From Juglans regia (taxonomy: Eukaryota > Streptophyta > Magnoliopsida > Fagales > Juglandaceae): 64,000 nucleotides of DNA. The DNA lies in NCBI RefSeq assembly GCF_001411555.2, contig NC_049912.1, positions 3,241,001 to 3,305,000 of the forward strand, given 5' to 3'. The notes below the pieces were generated by a model that had not been told where the DNA came from, made no database searches, and worked only from the letters and a program-made list of their open reading frames with translations. The position numbers were made by a program, and so were the translations under genes. Below, one piece after another: positions 1-10,967 of this stretch. Position 1 is the first letter of the stretch; each line of letters starts with the position of its first letter.

Positions 1-63
1 AAAGTTGTAATGATTATATGAGATTAGATGAGATAGTTTGGTTTAGTGTAACCAAACCAGCCC
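1..63. mobile_element. Right end of a Tourist-like MITE, cut by window edge
   Basis: The segment ends in ACCAAACCAGCCC followed by TAA at 64-66. This is the same terminal sequence and TAA target duplication seen at the right end of the complete element at 16310-16529. The GAGATTAGATGAGATAG stretch is the family's usual inner arm. The left end lies outside the window. Confidence 0.6.
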
Positions 64-229
64 TAAGATTAGATTATGGCACAATATGTTGTGTGGAATC
101 AGCCTTTAAGGACATTTCCAAACAGGCATTGAATGGTAGAACTCATGCAGATCTCTGAGAATAGATCCCAATGAAATGTTACATCTATTATAAAGTGCAT
201 GATTGCGAAGTGAGGATGATCTCTTAGTT

Positions 230-1180
230 CCTCAATTGTCTGTACTCCTTCAGGTTGATATGAGGTAGAGCTATTAAGATCTACTGGACTCCATCAGAAA
301 GACAGATTATTAAGTTCAAGTCCTACCACGCAGTCTTCCCCCAAGATGACCATCCTTTTCCTTGGATGAATATTTGGAGAAATAAGGTGTCATCAATGTA
401 GCATTTTTTGTTTGGATGGCAATTTCAAATTTAACACTGGGGATAACTCGAGGAAGAAAAATTATCATAGAAATGTAATGGTGTTGTATGTGTAAGCAAG
501 GCGGAAAAAGCATTGTTCATCTTCTGCTTCACAGCAATGTGGTTAGGAATCTATGGGCATTGATATTTCTACCTTTGGGATTGAGTGGGTCATGCCCAGT
601 GGGCGGTGGACTTGATGGCTTGTTCTCATGGTCTCCTTAAAAGCCATAGCGATTTTGAGGTCTGGACGATAGTACTAGTGTGTTTGATGTGGTGTATCTT
701 TTTTTTTTAATGATGGGGAAACCACCCCACGGCAGAGCCCTTAGGACTCACCCAGGGAACCTTAACCCCCGGGGAGACTAGCATAGCAACCCACCGCCAT
801 GACCTCCCACTTAAATGGCAGTTTGATCCCAGGGGGAATCGAACCTGTGATATGGGGCTCATGCACACAAGTTTGCCCTTACCACTTGGGCTACCCACGG
901 TTGGGTTGATGTGGTGTATCTGGCACTGGCACGTACATAATACTTGGACCTCTGAAGATTCTGAGAGGATGGTATCAGGCTTAAGAGCCATTATGTTCAA
1001 TTCTATTTATGTTTGGATGGAGGCGCACAATAGCTCCCATTCCACTAGGTTTCTAGATTTCATGGAATTGTGTTATTTTTCCTCATCTCTCCAGTTGGGC
1101 GTCTTCTTTAGTATACTTCCTATATATTTGATTTGTGTCCATATACGCTTCAAATTAAATTACCTAACTTATCAAGAATC
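230..1180 (+). pseudogene. Degenerate L1-type LINE, ORF2 C-terminal (zf-RVT) region and 3' end
   Basis: Conceptual translation in shifting plus-strand frames gives the C-terminal part of a plant L1 reverse transcriptase ORF. It reads FPWMNIWRNKVSS near 355-395 and, on the far side of a SINE, LMWCIWHW followed by VSGLRAIMFNSIYVW near 910-1020. Stops and frameshifts show it is dead. The region after 1085 (TATACTTCCTATATATTTG and on to ACTTATCAAG) matches the usual LINE 3' tail. It is truncated at the 5' side and lies in the last intron of the minus-strand thioesterase gene. The SINE at 700-905 splits it. Confidence 0.6.
684..921 (-). mobile_element. tRNA-derived SINE with 16-bp TSD
   Basis: The element occupies 700-905 and is flanked by a perfect direct repeat TTGATGTGGTGTATCT at 684-699 and 906-921. 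Read on the minus strand it has an A-box-like TAGCCCAAGTGG (893-882) and a B-box GGTTCGATTCC (845-835), the internal RNA polymerase III promoter of tRNA-derived SINEs. It ends in a short A run (T run at 700-708 on plus). Length is about 206 bp. It resembles the Au-like class of plant SINEs; the family name is not certain. It interrupts a LINE ORF2 remnant. Confidence 0.85.
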
Positions 1181-1316
1181 AGCAAGGCATTCAGATGCCC
1201 AAGAAAGCAAAGAGATGTTCCATTAGGCAAGTTCCATTAGGCAAGGATATTATGCCATAGAGTGGAAGAGCCCCCTTGACGGAAATTTTTTGCCTAGCAA
1301 ATTTAAACTTTCATAG

Positions 1317-1428
1317 TATATTCTGGTACTTAGTAGTACTTCGGCGTATTCTGTGTATACTTCATGAGTACTTGGGCTATGCTTTTTTCTATTAATAAAG
1401 TTTTACTTTTACTTATCAAAAAATAAAA
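1317..1428 (+). mobile_element. 5'-truncated LINE tail (112 bp) with TSD
   Basis: A direct repeat AAACTTTCATAG at 1305-1316 and 1429-1440 brackets 112 bp. The insert reads as a LINE 3' end: GAGTACTTGGGCTATGC, then ATTAATAAAG, then ACTTATCAAAAAATAAA. The tail and TSD show a target-primed insertion that copied only the 3' end of its template. Confidence 0.75.
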
Positions 1429-1672
1429 AAACTTTCATAGAGTATTTAGTCTACAGACTCTATAGAACAAAATAGTAATGATGTTTGATCTTCCTACTTG
1501 TGGACTATCACATGGCCATCCCTGATTCAAGGAATATAAAGGTTATGGGTATATATGAGGATTACTTTTAGTTAAGAAATAAATTGGAAAAGGATTGCAA
1601 CAATTAAAAGCAAGCGTTGGCATCTTTATAACAAGAGTACTCAACTATTTATAAAAGGAAACTTCCACTAAC

Positions 1673-4600
1673 CTCTAGAACCCATCCAATGTAGGTGACG
1701 TTATTAACATGCTGGTTCATGTCCAGATCAGATCGTCTAGGCTAAAAAGGATCAAAAACATACTCAGACCTCAGAAGACTGATTAAAGAATTTAGATGAA
1801 CCAGATGATCTTACCACAAGTCCCACTTTAGAATTCTGAGCAGGATCTTCCAGTTTTGGTATTTTTTTCAAGCTAGTACTATTCTCCTCTGGAATTGCTA
1901 ATCTGCAACACCAAAACAAGACCAATTACTGAAAAGAAAAAGCCACTCAAAGTCAATAAGGTGAATGGGAATAGGATAAGTTTTAGAGCTTTAGAGTTAA
2001 GGAGAATTTATCATCAACTCAAGCCATGTTGGTGATTATATCTTGTAATGTATAATTAGACTAGCCTCCACCCCATATGTAACGGCCTAAGGGAAGGTCC
2101 GAACCACATTTGGGCCTATACTCCAAAAGAACTAGTCAATGATACAATTAGAGCCCCATTGGAATCATTATAAAGAGCAAAAACTTCTCCTCCCAAGCAA
2201 TGTGGGATCTCCCATACACCACCTATACTCATCAGTCAATACGGGGGGTATCACACCATAGACCATTTCCAATAACACAAAAAGAATTGTGTGTTGCAGT
2301 AAAACAAATCAGTGGTATGGCACAGCTTCCATGCAACACCACTGATTTGAAGAATACTGGGGCACAAAAGTGTTTTCCTAGTGGTAAGGGACTTTCGAAG
2401 CTTAATCCTTGGCCCTTTCAAACTTTATCATAGATTGGCTTTACATATTTTCTTTGGTTATGCATAGGATATATAGGCATATATGTGTATGACCAATAAA
2501 GATGTATATATATATAGAGCATATATGTGTATGACTAACAAAAATATAGAGATAATACATATAGGCATGTATGTGGATGCTTGTGGTACATGGGCTTTGC
2601 TTATTTGATTCGTATTAATAACTGTCTTTCTTACTTAGCAAAAGAAAAATATATGTGGATGCTTGTGTGTGTGATAAGTCAAATCCTTTTATGATGCATA
2701 TCTACATATCCGAAGTGTTAAATTGGATCTGTTGTGACTTAGCTAGGATAATTTAGTATGCAGTTGGGAATTTGTGTTGCATCAATTATGTGATAAAATT
2801 AACAATGACGCATCACGCATCCTAGCATCTGTTACTTTTCCATCCTTTTATATAAAGTAAAACTCACACTTCATTAAATGCTTGTCATAGTAAAGACCAG
2901 TTTGAATTCACAAAAGCATTGCTGCTCCAGTTGTATGCTAACATCTGATGATGTGTTTGAACGTTCAACCATCAGTATCCTTTTAATGATTTAGACAGCT
3001 TACCATATCAACAATAATTCTCGTACTTAGATTACTCCTTTTGTCTGGATTAGGATTTCACTTATCCGCATCATCCACCCCTCTTTTCCTCTTACATTTA
3101 GTTAGCAAAATAAATAGCTCTTTCTCGTACTCTTGCTTTTAAGTTCCTTGTGATTTGATGCAGTTCCAACTGCTTCCCCATAATTTCAAGCTGATTTCTC
3201 CAAGGCTGGCTAAGAGATTTTACTGTGACAAGATTTGGTACCTCATACATAACTACAGAAGAAAGGATAGCATCTCAACACTACATATTGTAAAACTATA
3301 GACTCCTCTTCGGACAGTCCTTTTCATTTTCAATTTATTGATGAATATTTTCTGGGTATCTGTAATTTGTTGACCTACCTTAAGTTGACCTTGTCTTGTC
3401 ACGCAGATAACAGAAATGAGAAAAAGGGTTTCAATAATAAGACAATAGAATATACCGAGAAAAATCATGTCATCTTGCAAACGTTAATTATAACAGAGCA
3501 TGTATTCCTTATGCATCCTACATCTTATAAATTTTATGACATCGCATGCCAGAAAATATGGTATTTTAGGCCAAGAGCAAACAAAAACCCCCTACCTGAG
3601 TTCACGTGGGCAATAAACTAAATACTCTTCCCGGACATCATCGCTAACTTTCTGAAGTCGTCTGGTTTCTTGGTTCATCATAACCCACTTGCTGAAACAT
3701 AAGGTTCACATGTCAAACTGTGAGAAAGCATCTCAAATCACATAGAAAAATCAGACATGAAAGGTCAGAGACGACGTCAAGTATTCCTAAGAAGTCAAGT
3801 TCTTGAATCATCTGAAAACAGATGTTCAATAGCTTCCACAACTGTAATATTCAAATCAAAAGGAGAGTATCAATCAAATAAAAAGGAAAAAAAATCAAGA
3901 CTGATAATTAAATGACCATATTCTAGCACACAGTCAGACTAACACACGTCAATCATTAAGAGAAACATCAGGTACAACTAATTTTTGTTTCTGCATGATA
4001 ACATGTGACCCAACTAAATTGGTTTCTAAGGAATTGACAAGTGTTGTTCCAAGCTTTTAATATTAAAATATATACTTTTAGAGGATTGATAGGAAAAAAA
4101 GAAACGAGATGACAAGAAATAAAATCTCAGAACTATCACAGTTCAAGAAAACACACAAAAGTCAATGATGACTCGTCAAGTTTCATTTGATATGTTCTAT
4201 GATGGCAATTGTAAGCAGAAAATCATGTTATATTTTCTGGAGAAGTTTGCGAGATTAAAAATTAATGCACTAAACCTTTAATGGTATTGATACAAAAGTT
4301 TTTGAACTACTCCATCGTCTGTTTGCAATCCATAAAGGTTCTATTTCTTTCCTTCCAAATCCACCAATGAGACAAATGAGAACCATCTTCCACAGTAGTA
4401 CAATTTGCCGGCTGACACCTATCCTTTTCCAAGAATTTTAAAAAAATAATCCACAATTCTTCTAGGCATGATCCACGCCAATCCAACCCAACTAAAGAAG
4501 TCACCCTACAGTGCACTAGCAATCTTACAACGAAGTAGAAGATAATCAAAGGACTCTCCACCTTCTTACACATGCAACACTAATTACCTATTACGTCTTT

Positions 4601-6835
4601 TTTTTATCAATAAATAAGACTAATTACCTATTACGTCTTACAGCAATCTAACATGGGCTGCAATGCATGATTATAACCATACATGATAAAAGTTAAAATC
4701 ATATGACTTTTTCTCCCTTTTGCAATATGAACCGCATGTATGAACAGAGAAGTTCCTCCATTCTATTCACACACGTTAACCATGAACTATGCTTTGACTA
4801 AACCCTTCAGCTTTACATTGGGAGTGAGAAATAGGAGAAAGAGGGTTTTATCTGAAAGCATGATTAGTAATTTTTTATAGGCAAACGTAGCCATCGAAAT
4901 GATTAGTGATTGATACATGTACATCCAATGATCCTCAAAGAAGTGACACTCAAGGAAAGGAAGCAGGGTGAAATGTGATTAAATGCGTGTCATAGAAGGA
5001 TTGACCCCCGTCTTATTCTCTATCACAACTACGTTTATATCCCCTTATAATTCTGGCTTGCATAGCAAGGACAAAAGGAAATGGCAACTCAACGTGTACC
5101 TTGTTGCTCTTCCAATTACTTGATCGGTAGCATAGTCCTTGATTATCCAATCACGTCTAGTTCCAATTCTTCCATCCCCTTGGCACCAAGTTTCAATTTC
5201 AACTACATCACTCCTGTCCCATGCACCCGTATATTGATTTAAAACTTATCATGTAAGAATTCCAAATTAAAAACAGAGCAAAGAAGAAGAAGAAGAAAGC
5301 TCACCAAGCAGGGTATCTGTAGATTTCAATGTGCATGCGAGCAGTCACCCATATGAGATGCATTTTCCTCATGGTGGGGGTCGTCGCAAAACCATCTGTG
5401 GAAAATCCTACATTTTGAGCATGGTTGCATCCAACTTCCTACATCACAAATTTGGGAGGAAATTATTATATTGCAATTCTTAGGGAAAGTTAAATCATTC
5501 TCTGCTTAAGGTTAAAGGCACTTCTACATCCTGCATAGATGAATTACTATTAGCAAAATTAATTCTATTAAAATGTTTCTGAAATGAAAACCAAAATTTC
5601 ATCTACTATATGGGTAGCATCAAACACAGTGGAACCTAAACTTAAAATTACCAATTTTTAGGAAAACGTTATGCTGACCACGAAACAGAATGTAGATGAG
5701 AATTTACATGCTCACACTTATCCAAAAAAGGAATTTACATGCTCGTTGTTAGAGAGAGAGAGAGATTTACATGCTCGCTTTTCATACGGTGGCATAGCAA
5801 ATGAGTGCAGAGGTTAAGATTTTTTTTATCAAAAGAATTTATTAATCCACGTAATTAGGCAAAGTCCAAGTAGAAGTATAGAAGAGAATGAATACAGAGG
5901 TTAATATCCATCTAGCATATACAACCGGACCGTATGATTGAAAGCAGGCTAAAATGTTCAAGCATCAATAGTTTCAATGGGCAGAGACGGCGACCTGTCT
6001 GAGCAAGTCAACAACAAAGAAAGAAGCATACCCAGTTGAAGCCATGAAACATATACAGTTGCTAAAACGCAGAAATTTGCCAAAAGAATAGATGGATTTG
6101 GTACTCGACTTAAACATGAAAAATAAATAGAACTATCCATCCCATCGATACAATTTTTTTAAAATTTTATATAAAATGTAATAAATAATTCAATTTTTTT
6201 TAATTTTAAAATAATAATAATATTAAAAAGGAATATTTTTTTCGATTCATCTAAAATCATCTCATCTCGCAGCTCTTAAAAACAACCAACGATACCCAGT
6301 TGACAAAGACCCAGAAAGAAATTACATACGACCTTCAAAACTTGAAATGCACATTTGGACATGCACGTTACTGATAACATCACCAACAAACCCAGACATC
6401 AAATGTCCAATAACACCATCAAAAATTTGAAATTAAATCAAAACCCGCTTGAATAAAATATGATGTGTTTTTAACCTGCAAGAGATTGGCAATGGTTTCA
6501 ACTGTAGCGGTTTTGTTAATCCCAACCTCATAGCACCTCACTATGAACCTCTCCTTATAAGACAACCCGTCCTCCGTCAAGCTTCCCAGCCTCAACCGGT
6601 CCCCCAGGCTCGCGGACCCGGATCCGACCACCCTGTCCGACCCCAAGACCCCGCTGGAGCTTCCTGCTCCACCCCGCTCCGACAAGACAGCCCGGACCAG
6701 AACCGGAGGTTTACGAAGTGGCCGGCACCAAATGGCGTCGTTTATCCGGAGAGTGGAAGTACAACGACCCAGAAAAGCGCATTGGGCTAGGGCGTGAATC
6801 TGACCATTGCTCACATTGCAGGAGACGTTCAGCAT
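1673..6835 (-). CDS. FATA: Acyl-ACP thioesterase, FATA class (oleoyl-ACP thioesterase), 3' end off-window
   Basis: Acyl-ACP thioesterases release fatty acids from acyl carrier protein in the plastid stroma; FATA prefers 18:1-ACP. Six exons are visible on minus: 6835-6476, 5438-5305, 5213-5100, 3691-3596, 1902-1815 and 1741-1673, all with GT-AG junctions and matching phases (287 codons). Exon 1 holds a Ser/Arg-rich stretch fit for a plastid transit peptide and then SLTEDGLSYKERFIVRCYEV. Later exons give GFATTPTMRKMHLIWV, VEIETWCQGDGRIGTRRDW, KWVMMNQETRR and LDMNQHVNNVTYIGWVLE, which carries the conserved N-x-H of the catalytic region. I take the start at 6835 (MLNVSCNV), as in related proteins; an in-frame ATG lies ten codons upstream at 6865. 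The C-terminal part with the conserved YRRECQ-type cysteine should lie before position 1. The introns are rich in LINE insertions. Confidence 0.9.
2586..2651 (+). mobile_element. Very short LINE tail (66 bp) with 16-bp TSD
   Basis: A direct repeat TATGTGGATGCTTGTG at 2570-2585 and 2652-2667 brackets 66 bp reading GTACATGGGCTTTGC, CGTATTAATAACTG, ACTTAGCAAAAGAAAAATA. This is the usual 3' tail of plant L1 elements with its A-rich end. It sits in intron 4 of the thioesterase gene. Confidence 0.75.
4300..4578 (-). pseudogene. LINE ORF2 zf-RVT fragment
   Basis: The minus-strand open stretch 4573-4307 translates to MCKKVESPLIIFYFVVRLL, then VTSLVGLDWRGSCLEELW and WWIWKERNRTFMDCK. These are the C-terminal zinc-finger-like region of plant L1 reverse transcriptases (cysteine-rich lead, W-x-x-W-K-E-R-N motif). 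No upstream polymerase domain is present. It lies in intron 3 of the thioesterase gene, in the same orientation. Confidence 0.6.
4600..4618 (-). mobile_element. 19-bp LINE tail between perfect 21-bp direct repeats
   Basis: Positions 4579-4599 and 4619-4639 are identical over 21 bases (each contains TAATTACCTATTACG). The 19 bases between them read, on minus, CTTATTTATTGATAAAAAA, which matches a LINE tail with its terminal A run. The arrangement is that of a target-primed insertion truncated almost to nothing. Confidence 0.65.
5700..5780. repeat. Local duplications and (AG)n tract in intron 1
   Basis: The phrase GAATTTACATGCTC occurs at about 5700 and 5731, and GATTTACATGCTCGC follows an AGAGAGAGAGAG run at about 5752-5765. 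This looks like replication slippage. Confidence 0.4.
5818..5887 (-). mobile_element. Short LINE tail (70 bp) with imperfect 17-bp TSD
   Basis: ATGAGTGCAGAGGTTAA (5801-5817) and ATGAATACAGAGGTTAA (5888-5904) match at 15 of 17 bases. The insert on minus reads TACTTGGACTTTGCC and ends CTTTTGATAAAAAAA, a LINE 3' end. It lies in intron 1 of the thioesterase gene. Confidence 0.65.
6145..6290. repeat. MITE remnant (ATCTCATCTC family)
   Basis: TAATAAATAATTCAATT, AATAATAATATTAAAAA and ATCATCTCATCTC follow the same order as in the complete MITE at 8124-8357. Both terminal inverted repeats are eroded. Confidence 0.5.
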
Positions 6836-7033
6836 CTCTCTGTTTCTCAAGTCTCCCCCTTCCAAAACCCAGTTCGTATGTTCTGTTGTGACTTGTGAGT
6901 GCGAGTTTGCTTATTTATGTGGTTTTAGAGAGGTACTGGCAAATCTGGTATTGATCGATGGGACCGAGGTAGCCCGATCTAGAGAGAGAGAGAGAAATGC
7001 CTGTAGACGAGAAATTTACGAAGAATCTCGCAA

Positions 7034-7230
7034 CCTTCTCGCACTCCACGTTATATATTTTTTTTAATTTTTATTATTTTTTTATCAAATATTTATTATA
7101 TAAATAACAAATAAAAAGTTTAAATTTAAAATAATTTAAAAAGAATAAACTCAAAAAAAAATATTAAATTTTAAAAAAATATAAAATATAGAGTGTGATA
7201 AAAGTTGTATAACAAAACTTTTTAATGAAA
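7034..7230. repeat. AT-rich MITE copy, same family as 34565-34790
   Basis: TTTTTTTAATTTTTATTATT, TATCAAATATTTATTATAT and AGAATAAACTCAAAAAAAA recur in the same order in the element at 34565-34790. The ends here are degraded, so boundaries are approximate. It sits just upstream of the thioesterase gene. Confidence 0.5.
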
Positions 7231-8123
7231 AGTAATGCTACATACAATTATCAAATGAGATAAAAACTGTAACGTAAATTTAGATAATTTTATCTTTAAA
7301 ATTATAAAAATATTCTTTTTAAAATACTATTTTTTTTATTTAATAAAGAGTTTGTACATACAATTTCAAGTGAAGACTATAAATAAATTTTCTCTTTAAT
7401 GAATCAATATTAGTTATTTTCACACCCTGAAGATACTATTATTTTCACATCTTACATATTATATTTTTCGTGAGATAGAGAATAATAAATAATAATTAAT
7501 GAGAAGAAATTTTACATAAATTTTACATCTTTTTAGTTTTTATCAAGGAAAAATGGTTTAGGCCAAATGGGATTTTTTTTAAGTTCGGCTCCTCCATACC
7601 TTGCTCCAAATTCTGAGTCATTTTCTGGTCGAGAGGTATCTAATTTTGAAATTCCAAAGATTATTTTTTACACTAATATTTAAATAATTGGTCAGAAAAT
7701 AAATTTTATTAAAAATTTTATTAATTTGAATTTAAAATATGAAAACAATAATATTAATACGCAGATTAGTACGCAAACTTTTTTATACATAGTAAAACTC
7801 AAAAATTAATAACATAGATCAAAATTTAGCCTGCGCTTAGATATTGAGTTGAGTTAAGTTATTTATAAATAACAGTGAGTTGAGATGACAGAGTAAATTT
7901 TATGTAGTCCACCTCATATGAATTAAATGTGTTTGAATATTAAGATGAGTTTAAATATATTTATAAAAAGTTAAAACGTATAAATAAGTGTTAAATTAAA
8001 AAAATATTATAGATCTCACGTATAAAGAGATTTTAAATTAAAATAAATTTAAAAATTAAGTGTTTGAATATTAAATTTAATTTAAAATTAGATCAAGAAT
8101 TTATTAACGAAACGGGGCTTTAA
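7231..8123. other. AT-rich intergenic DNA, no gene seen
   Basis: No coding sequence is evident. The stretch has long A/T runs and scattered short MITE-like phrases such as AAAAGTAATGCTACATACAA near 7227. Confidence 0.5.
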
Positions 8124-8357
8124 GGCCTTGTTTGTTTTTCAAAAACATCTTATCTCATCTCATCTCATCTCATCTCACCTCATCATTACAACTTTCTCAA
8201 ATTTCCATGCAAAATAAAATAAACAATTCAATTTTTTTAAATCTCAAAACAATAATAATATTAAAAAATATATTCTAACAATATTTTATTCAACTTTTTA
8301 ACTTTAATCTCATCTCATCTTATCTCATCTCATCTTATCTCTAAAAACAAACGGGCC
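8124..8357. mobile_element. Tourist-like MITE with TAA duplication
   Basis: The 234-bp element starts GGCCTTGTTTGTTTTT and ends AAAAACAAACGGGCC, a terminal inverted repeat of about 15 bases. TAA flanks it at 8121-8123 and 8358-8360. Repeated ATCTC units form the inner arms. TWA duplications and GGSCC-type ends are typical of PIF/Harbinger-derived Tourist elements. Confidence 0.75.
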
Positions 8358-9499
8358 TAAGTTGCATGAAAACAAAAATATTTGGTACATACGCATATTA
8401 ATTGTTTGGTGGAATGCCCCAGAAAGTCAAAAAGTAGTTTAGTAGAAAAGGGTCATTCAATGAAGTGTAGCTTACAAGTAGTTCACTTCCCTCTCTAGGT
8501 GAGAACACACCTAGTTAAGGACTTCTATGTAATTATAGCCGCCGCCCGCCGGATACAGCCTGAAAAATTATTTAAAAACAAAAGAGTGAAAGAGTAATCC
8601 TGAAAAACTATAAACACGTGTCATTTTTTTATGATATTTTATATAATTATACTTTAAAATAAAAATATTTTTATAAAATATTAATACCACTTTACAAAAA
8701 TATCTTTATTTTAAATAAAATAAATTACGAAAGAGCAGAGTACTCACGCTTTTACGTGGTCTGCAATACGTAGCAACGTGGCATGCCTCAATTTTATTTT
8801 TAATCGATGAAATTTTAAAATAAAAATTATATTTACAGTCACTTTTATTATAATTATAAATGACTCATTTATATTTTACCTTAGGCTTCAATTTGTATGG
8901 AACCCCGCCCCTGAAACTCATATAGATACGAAGTCAAAGAAGAGATTGCAAAGCAAGAATGTCAAGATCTAAAATTGGAATGGTGGAACTCCAAACTCGG
9001 GTTTGGGTCTTTTGTAGGAAGAAGATATAGCTTTTGGGACATTAGCATTTTCATAGGCTTGAAGAAGAGAGTTTGAAGATGCAAATAACAAAGAGTATAC
9101 AGGCAGAAGGGGCTTATGTCAAATTCAATCGAAATAAATTTCTGTTTGTTAGCCATCCCACATCAGTTTTTTTTTTTTTTTTTTAAATAATGGTAGTATG
9201 CCTCTCATTTTGCTTACTTATTTTATCTGTTCATGTATTTATTTAAAAAAAAAATTTATTTACTGATTAAAGAAGTGACTATTAGTATATTGATATTTTT
9301 TTATTTTTTTATTTTTTTAAAATGTTTAAAAAAAGTTTGAAATAAAAAGTAAAAAATAAAAAAAATACAATTTGACTAGGGGCAAACAAAGTGGGTAAAT
9401 TAAGGGGCATAGTAGCACTACCCTTTTTAAATAACATTTTTCTTTTGTAAGATATTGTGTGTCCATGTATTTCGTTTTTGGAATTTGAAAATTTAAACT
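8358..9499. other. AT-rich intergenic DNA, no supported gene
   Basis: Nothing is recognisable. A 64-codon open stretch on minus (9156-8962) has no known motif and I do not call it a gene. Homopolymer runs occur at 9166-9184 and 9297-9320. Confidence 0.5.
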
Positions 9500-10690
9500 T
9501 AAGAGCACTTGTAGTGAATTAGTCATAGTTAAAATTTAGCCAAAATTTGGATAGCTAGCTCAAAATACACGCACATCAACTCTCTAAATCTATCAGTAAA
9601 TTTAATATTGAGATTTTGATTGGCCAAATGTAGCCAACCAAAATCGTTGGCCAAAGATTTTTTTCACATTAAACATTCTTCCCGCTCAGACGAATTTTGG
9701 CACTAGCATCTAGCAAAATTCATATATCCATTTCACAAAAGCCCCAAGAAAATACACATCTCCATTTCTACACTTGGCCACCGTCGACCGCCACAGCCAA
9801 TTGAAAGTATCGGACAACCATAGAAACCGCCGTTGAACGCCTTTGTTAAGCCCAAGCCGACGGGGGCACTTCCTCCCAGCCCCCCCACCTCACACCATGT
9901 GGAGGGAGGGTTTCCAACCCCACCCCCTCCCCGCTACTGGGGAGTGAGGTTGAAACCGCACCCTACTCCACCCTCCGCTCAATCCAACGAACCATTGGAT
10001 CTATTAAATTTTTTTTTTCTAAAACGAAGTTTAGACCCAACTTATAATATAATTAAATTTATAAATTAAAATTCATACATTCAAAAAGAATATAAACTCA
10101 TTAGAGTTTTATTTTAGATTGTCTTGGCCTGCAATTCATTAACTTGAATTCAACTTTAAGTTTTTAACAAATTGTATATATCTATATATAATATATTTAT
10201 ATAAATATTAAAAAGATTATTTTTTATATTAAATAAGGGAGGAGTGCGGGGCGGGGCGAGGCGAGGCCCCGCTGTGGTTAGCCCACCCCCTACCCCCTTT
10301 AGGGATCTCCCATGCAGGGCTAAGCCCCCCACCCACCCATGCTGCCCACCTCCAGAAGTTGTCAACGATTTTGCTTCCCATCTGCTTTGTGATTCAATAA
10401 TTTTTCTTCCCTTCTACTTCATGCTATTTGGGATTTTTGCTGGTTTTCAGTTGCATATATATATATATTTTTTTTTCTGATTTTTGCTGGTTGTTGGTTT
10501 TTCAGTTGTTGATTTTTTGCTCATTGTGCATATTCAAATGCCCCTATTGCATTCGAGATCATCAAAGTTGGGTTTCGAATTAATTTAAAGGTAAAATAGA
10601 TATTATAATGAAATAGTGATAAATTTAGAGAGTTTGTTATTTAGTGTTGTTGAAAAATGGCTAGCTAAGTTATAAAAAATGAATAATTGC
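9500..10690. mobile_element. Possible non-autonomous DNA transposon with GC-rich interior
   Basis: The left arm has GAGCACTTGTAGTG, TTAGCCAAAATTTGGATAG and AACTCTCTAAATCTATCAGTA. The right arm has AAATTTAGAGAGTTTG and ATGGCTAGCTAAGTTATAAA, a rough reverse complement of the left. Between them lie AT-rich DNA and two unusually GC-rich stretches (9835-9990 and 10235-10350). Ends and TSD were not resolved. Open frames in the GC-rich parts are Pro/Gly-rich and do not look like genes. Confidence 0.35.
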
Positions 10691-10701
10691 TAATAAATTG
10701 C

Positions 10702-10967
10702 TATTATATCGCCTCAGTCATACTGCTGATTTTGTCCTATTGATGTGACACCACCACATGGTGCCATGTGTCTTATTAAAAAATAAAAAATATATATTAA
10801 AAACAAAACGGCATATGAAAACACAAAAAGATGAAGATTAGGTTCTCTCCATCCCTTTTTATGTTTGTGATTTTAATTTCTTTTTAACAAATCACATGAC
10901 ACCACATGATGGTATCACGTTAATAGAGCATAATGAGTTGTATGATTGGAGCGGCATAGTAGAATTT
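10702..10967. mobile_element. MITE with about 60-70 bp terminal inverted repeats
   Basis: The left arm includes GATGTGACACCACCACATGG and the right arm includes ACACCACATGATGGTATCAC; each is largely the reverse complement of the other over about 60 bases. Outer ends CTATTATATCGCC and GGCATAGTAG also pair roughly. No coding sequence is present. Confidence 0.55.

Noticed and set aside
835..893. tRNA gene, because of clear A and B boxes
   Set aside because: The spacing and flanks do not form a tRNA cloverleaf, and the unit ends in an A tail with a 16-bp TSD. It is a SINE.
9833..10480. Pro-rich and Gly-rich open frames as genes
   Set aside because: They follow from GC-rich low-complexity DNA inside a probable transposon, run into T or TA tracts, and show no domain.
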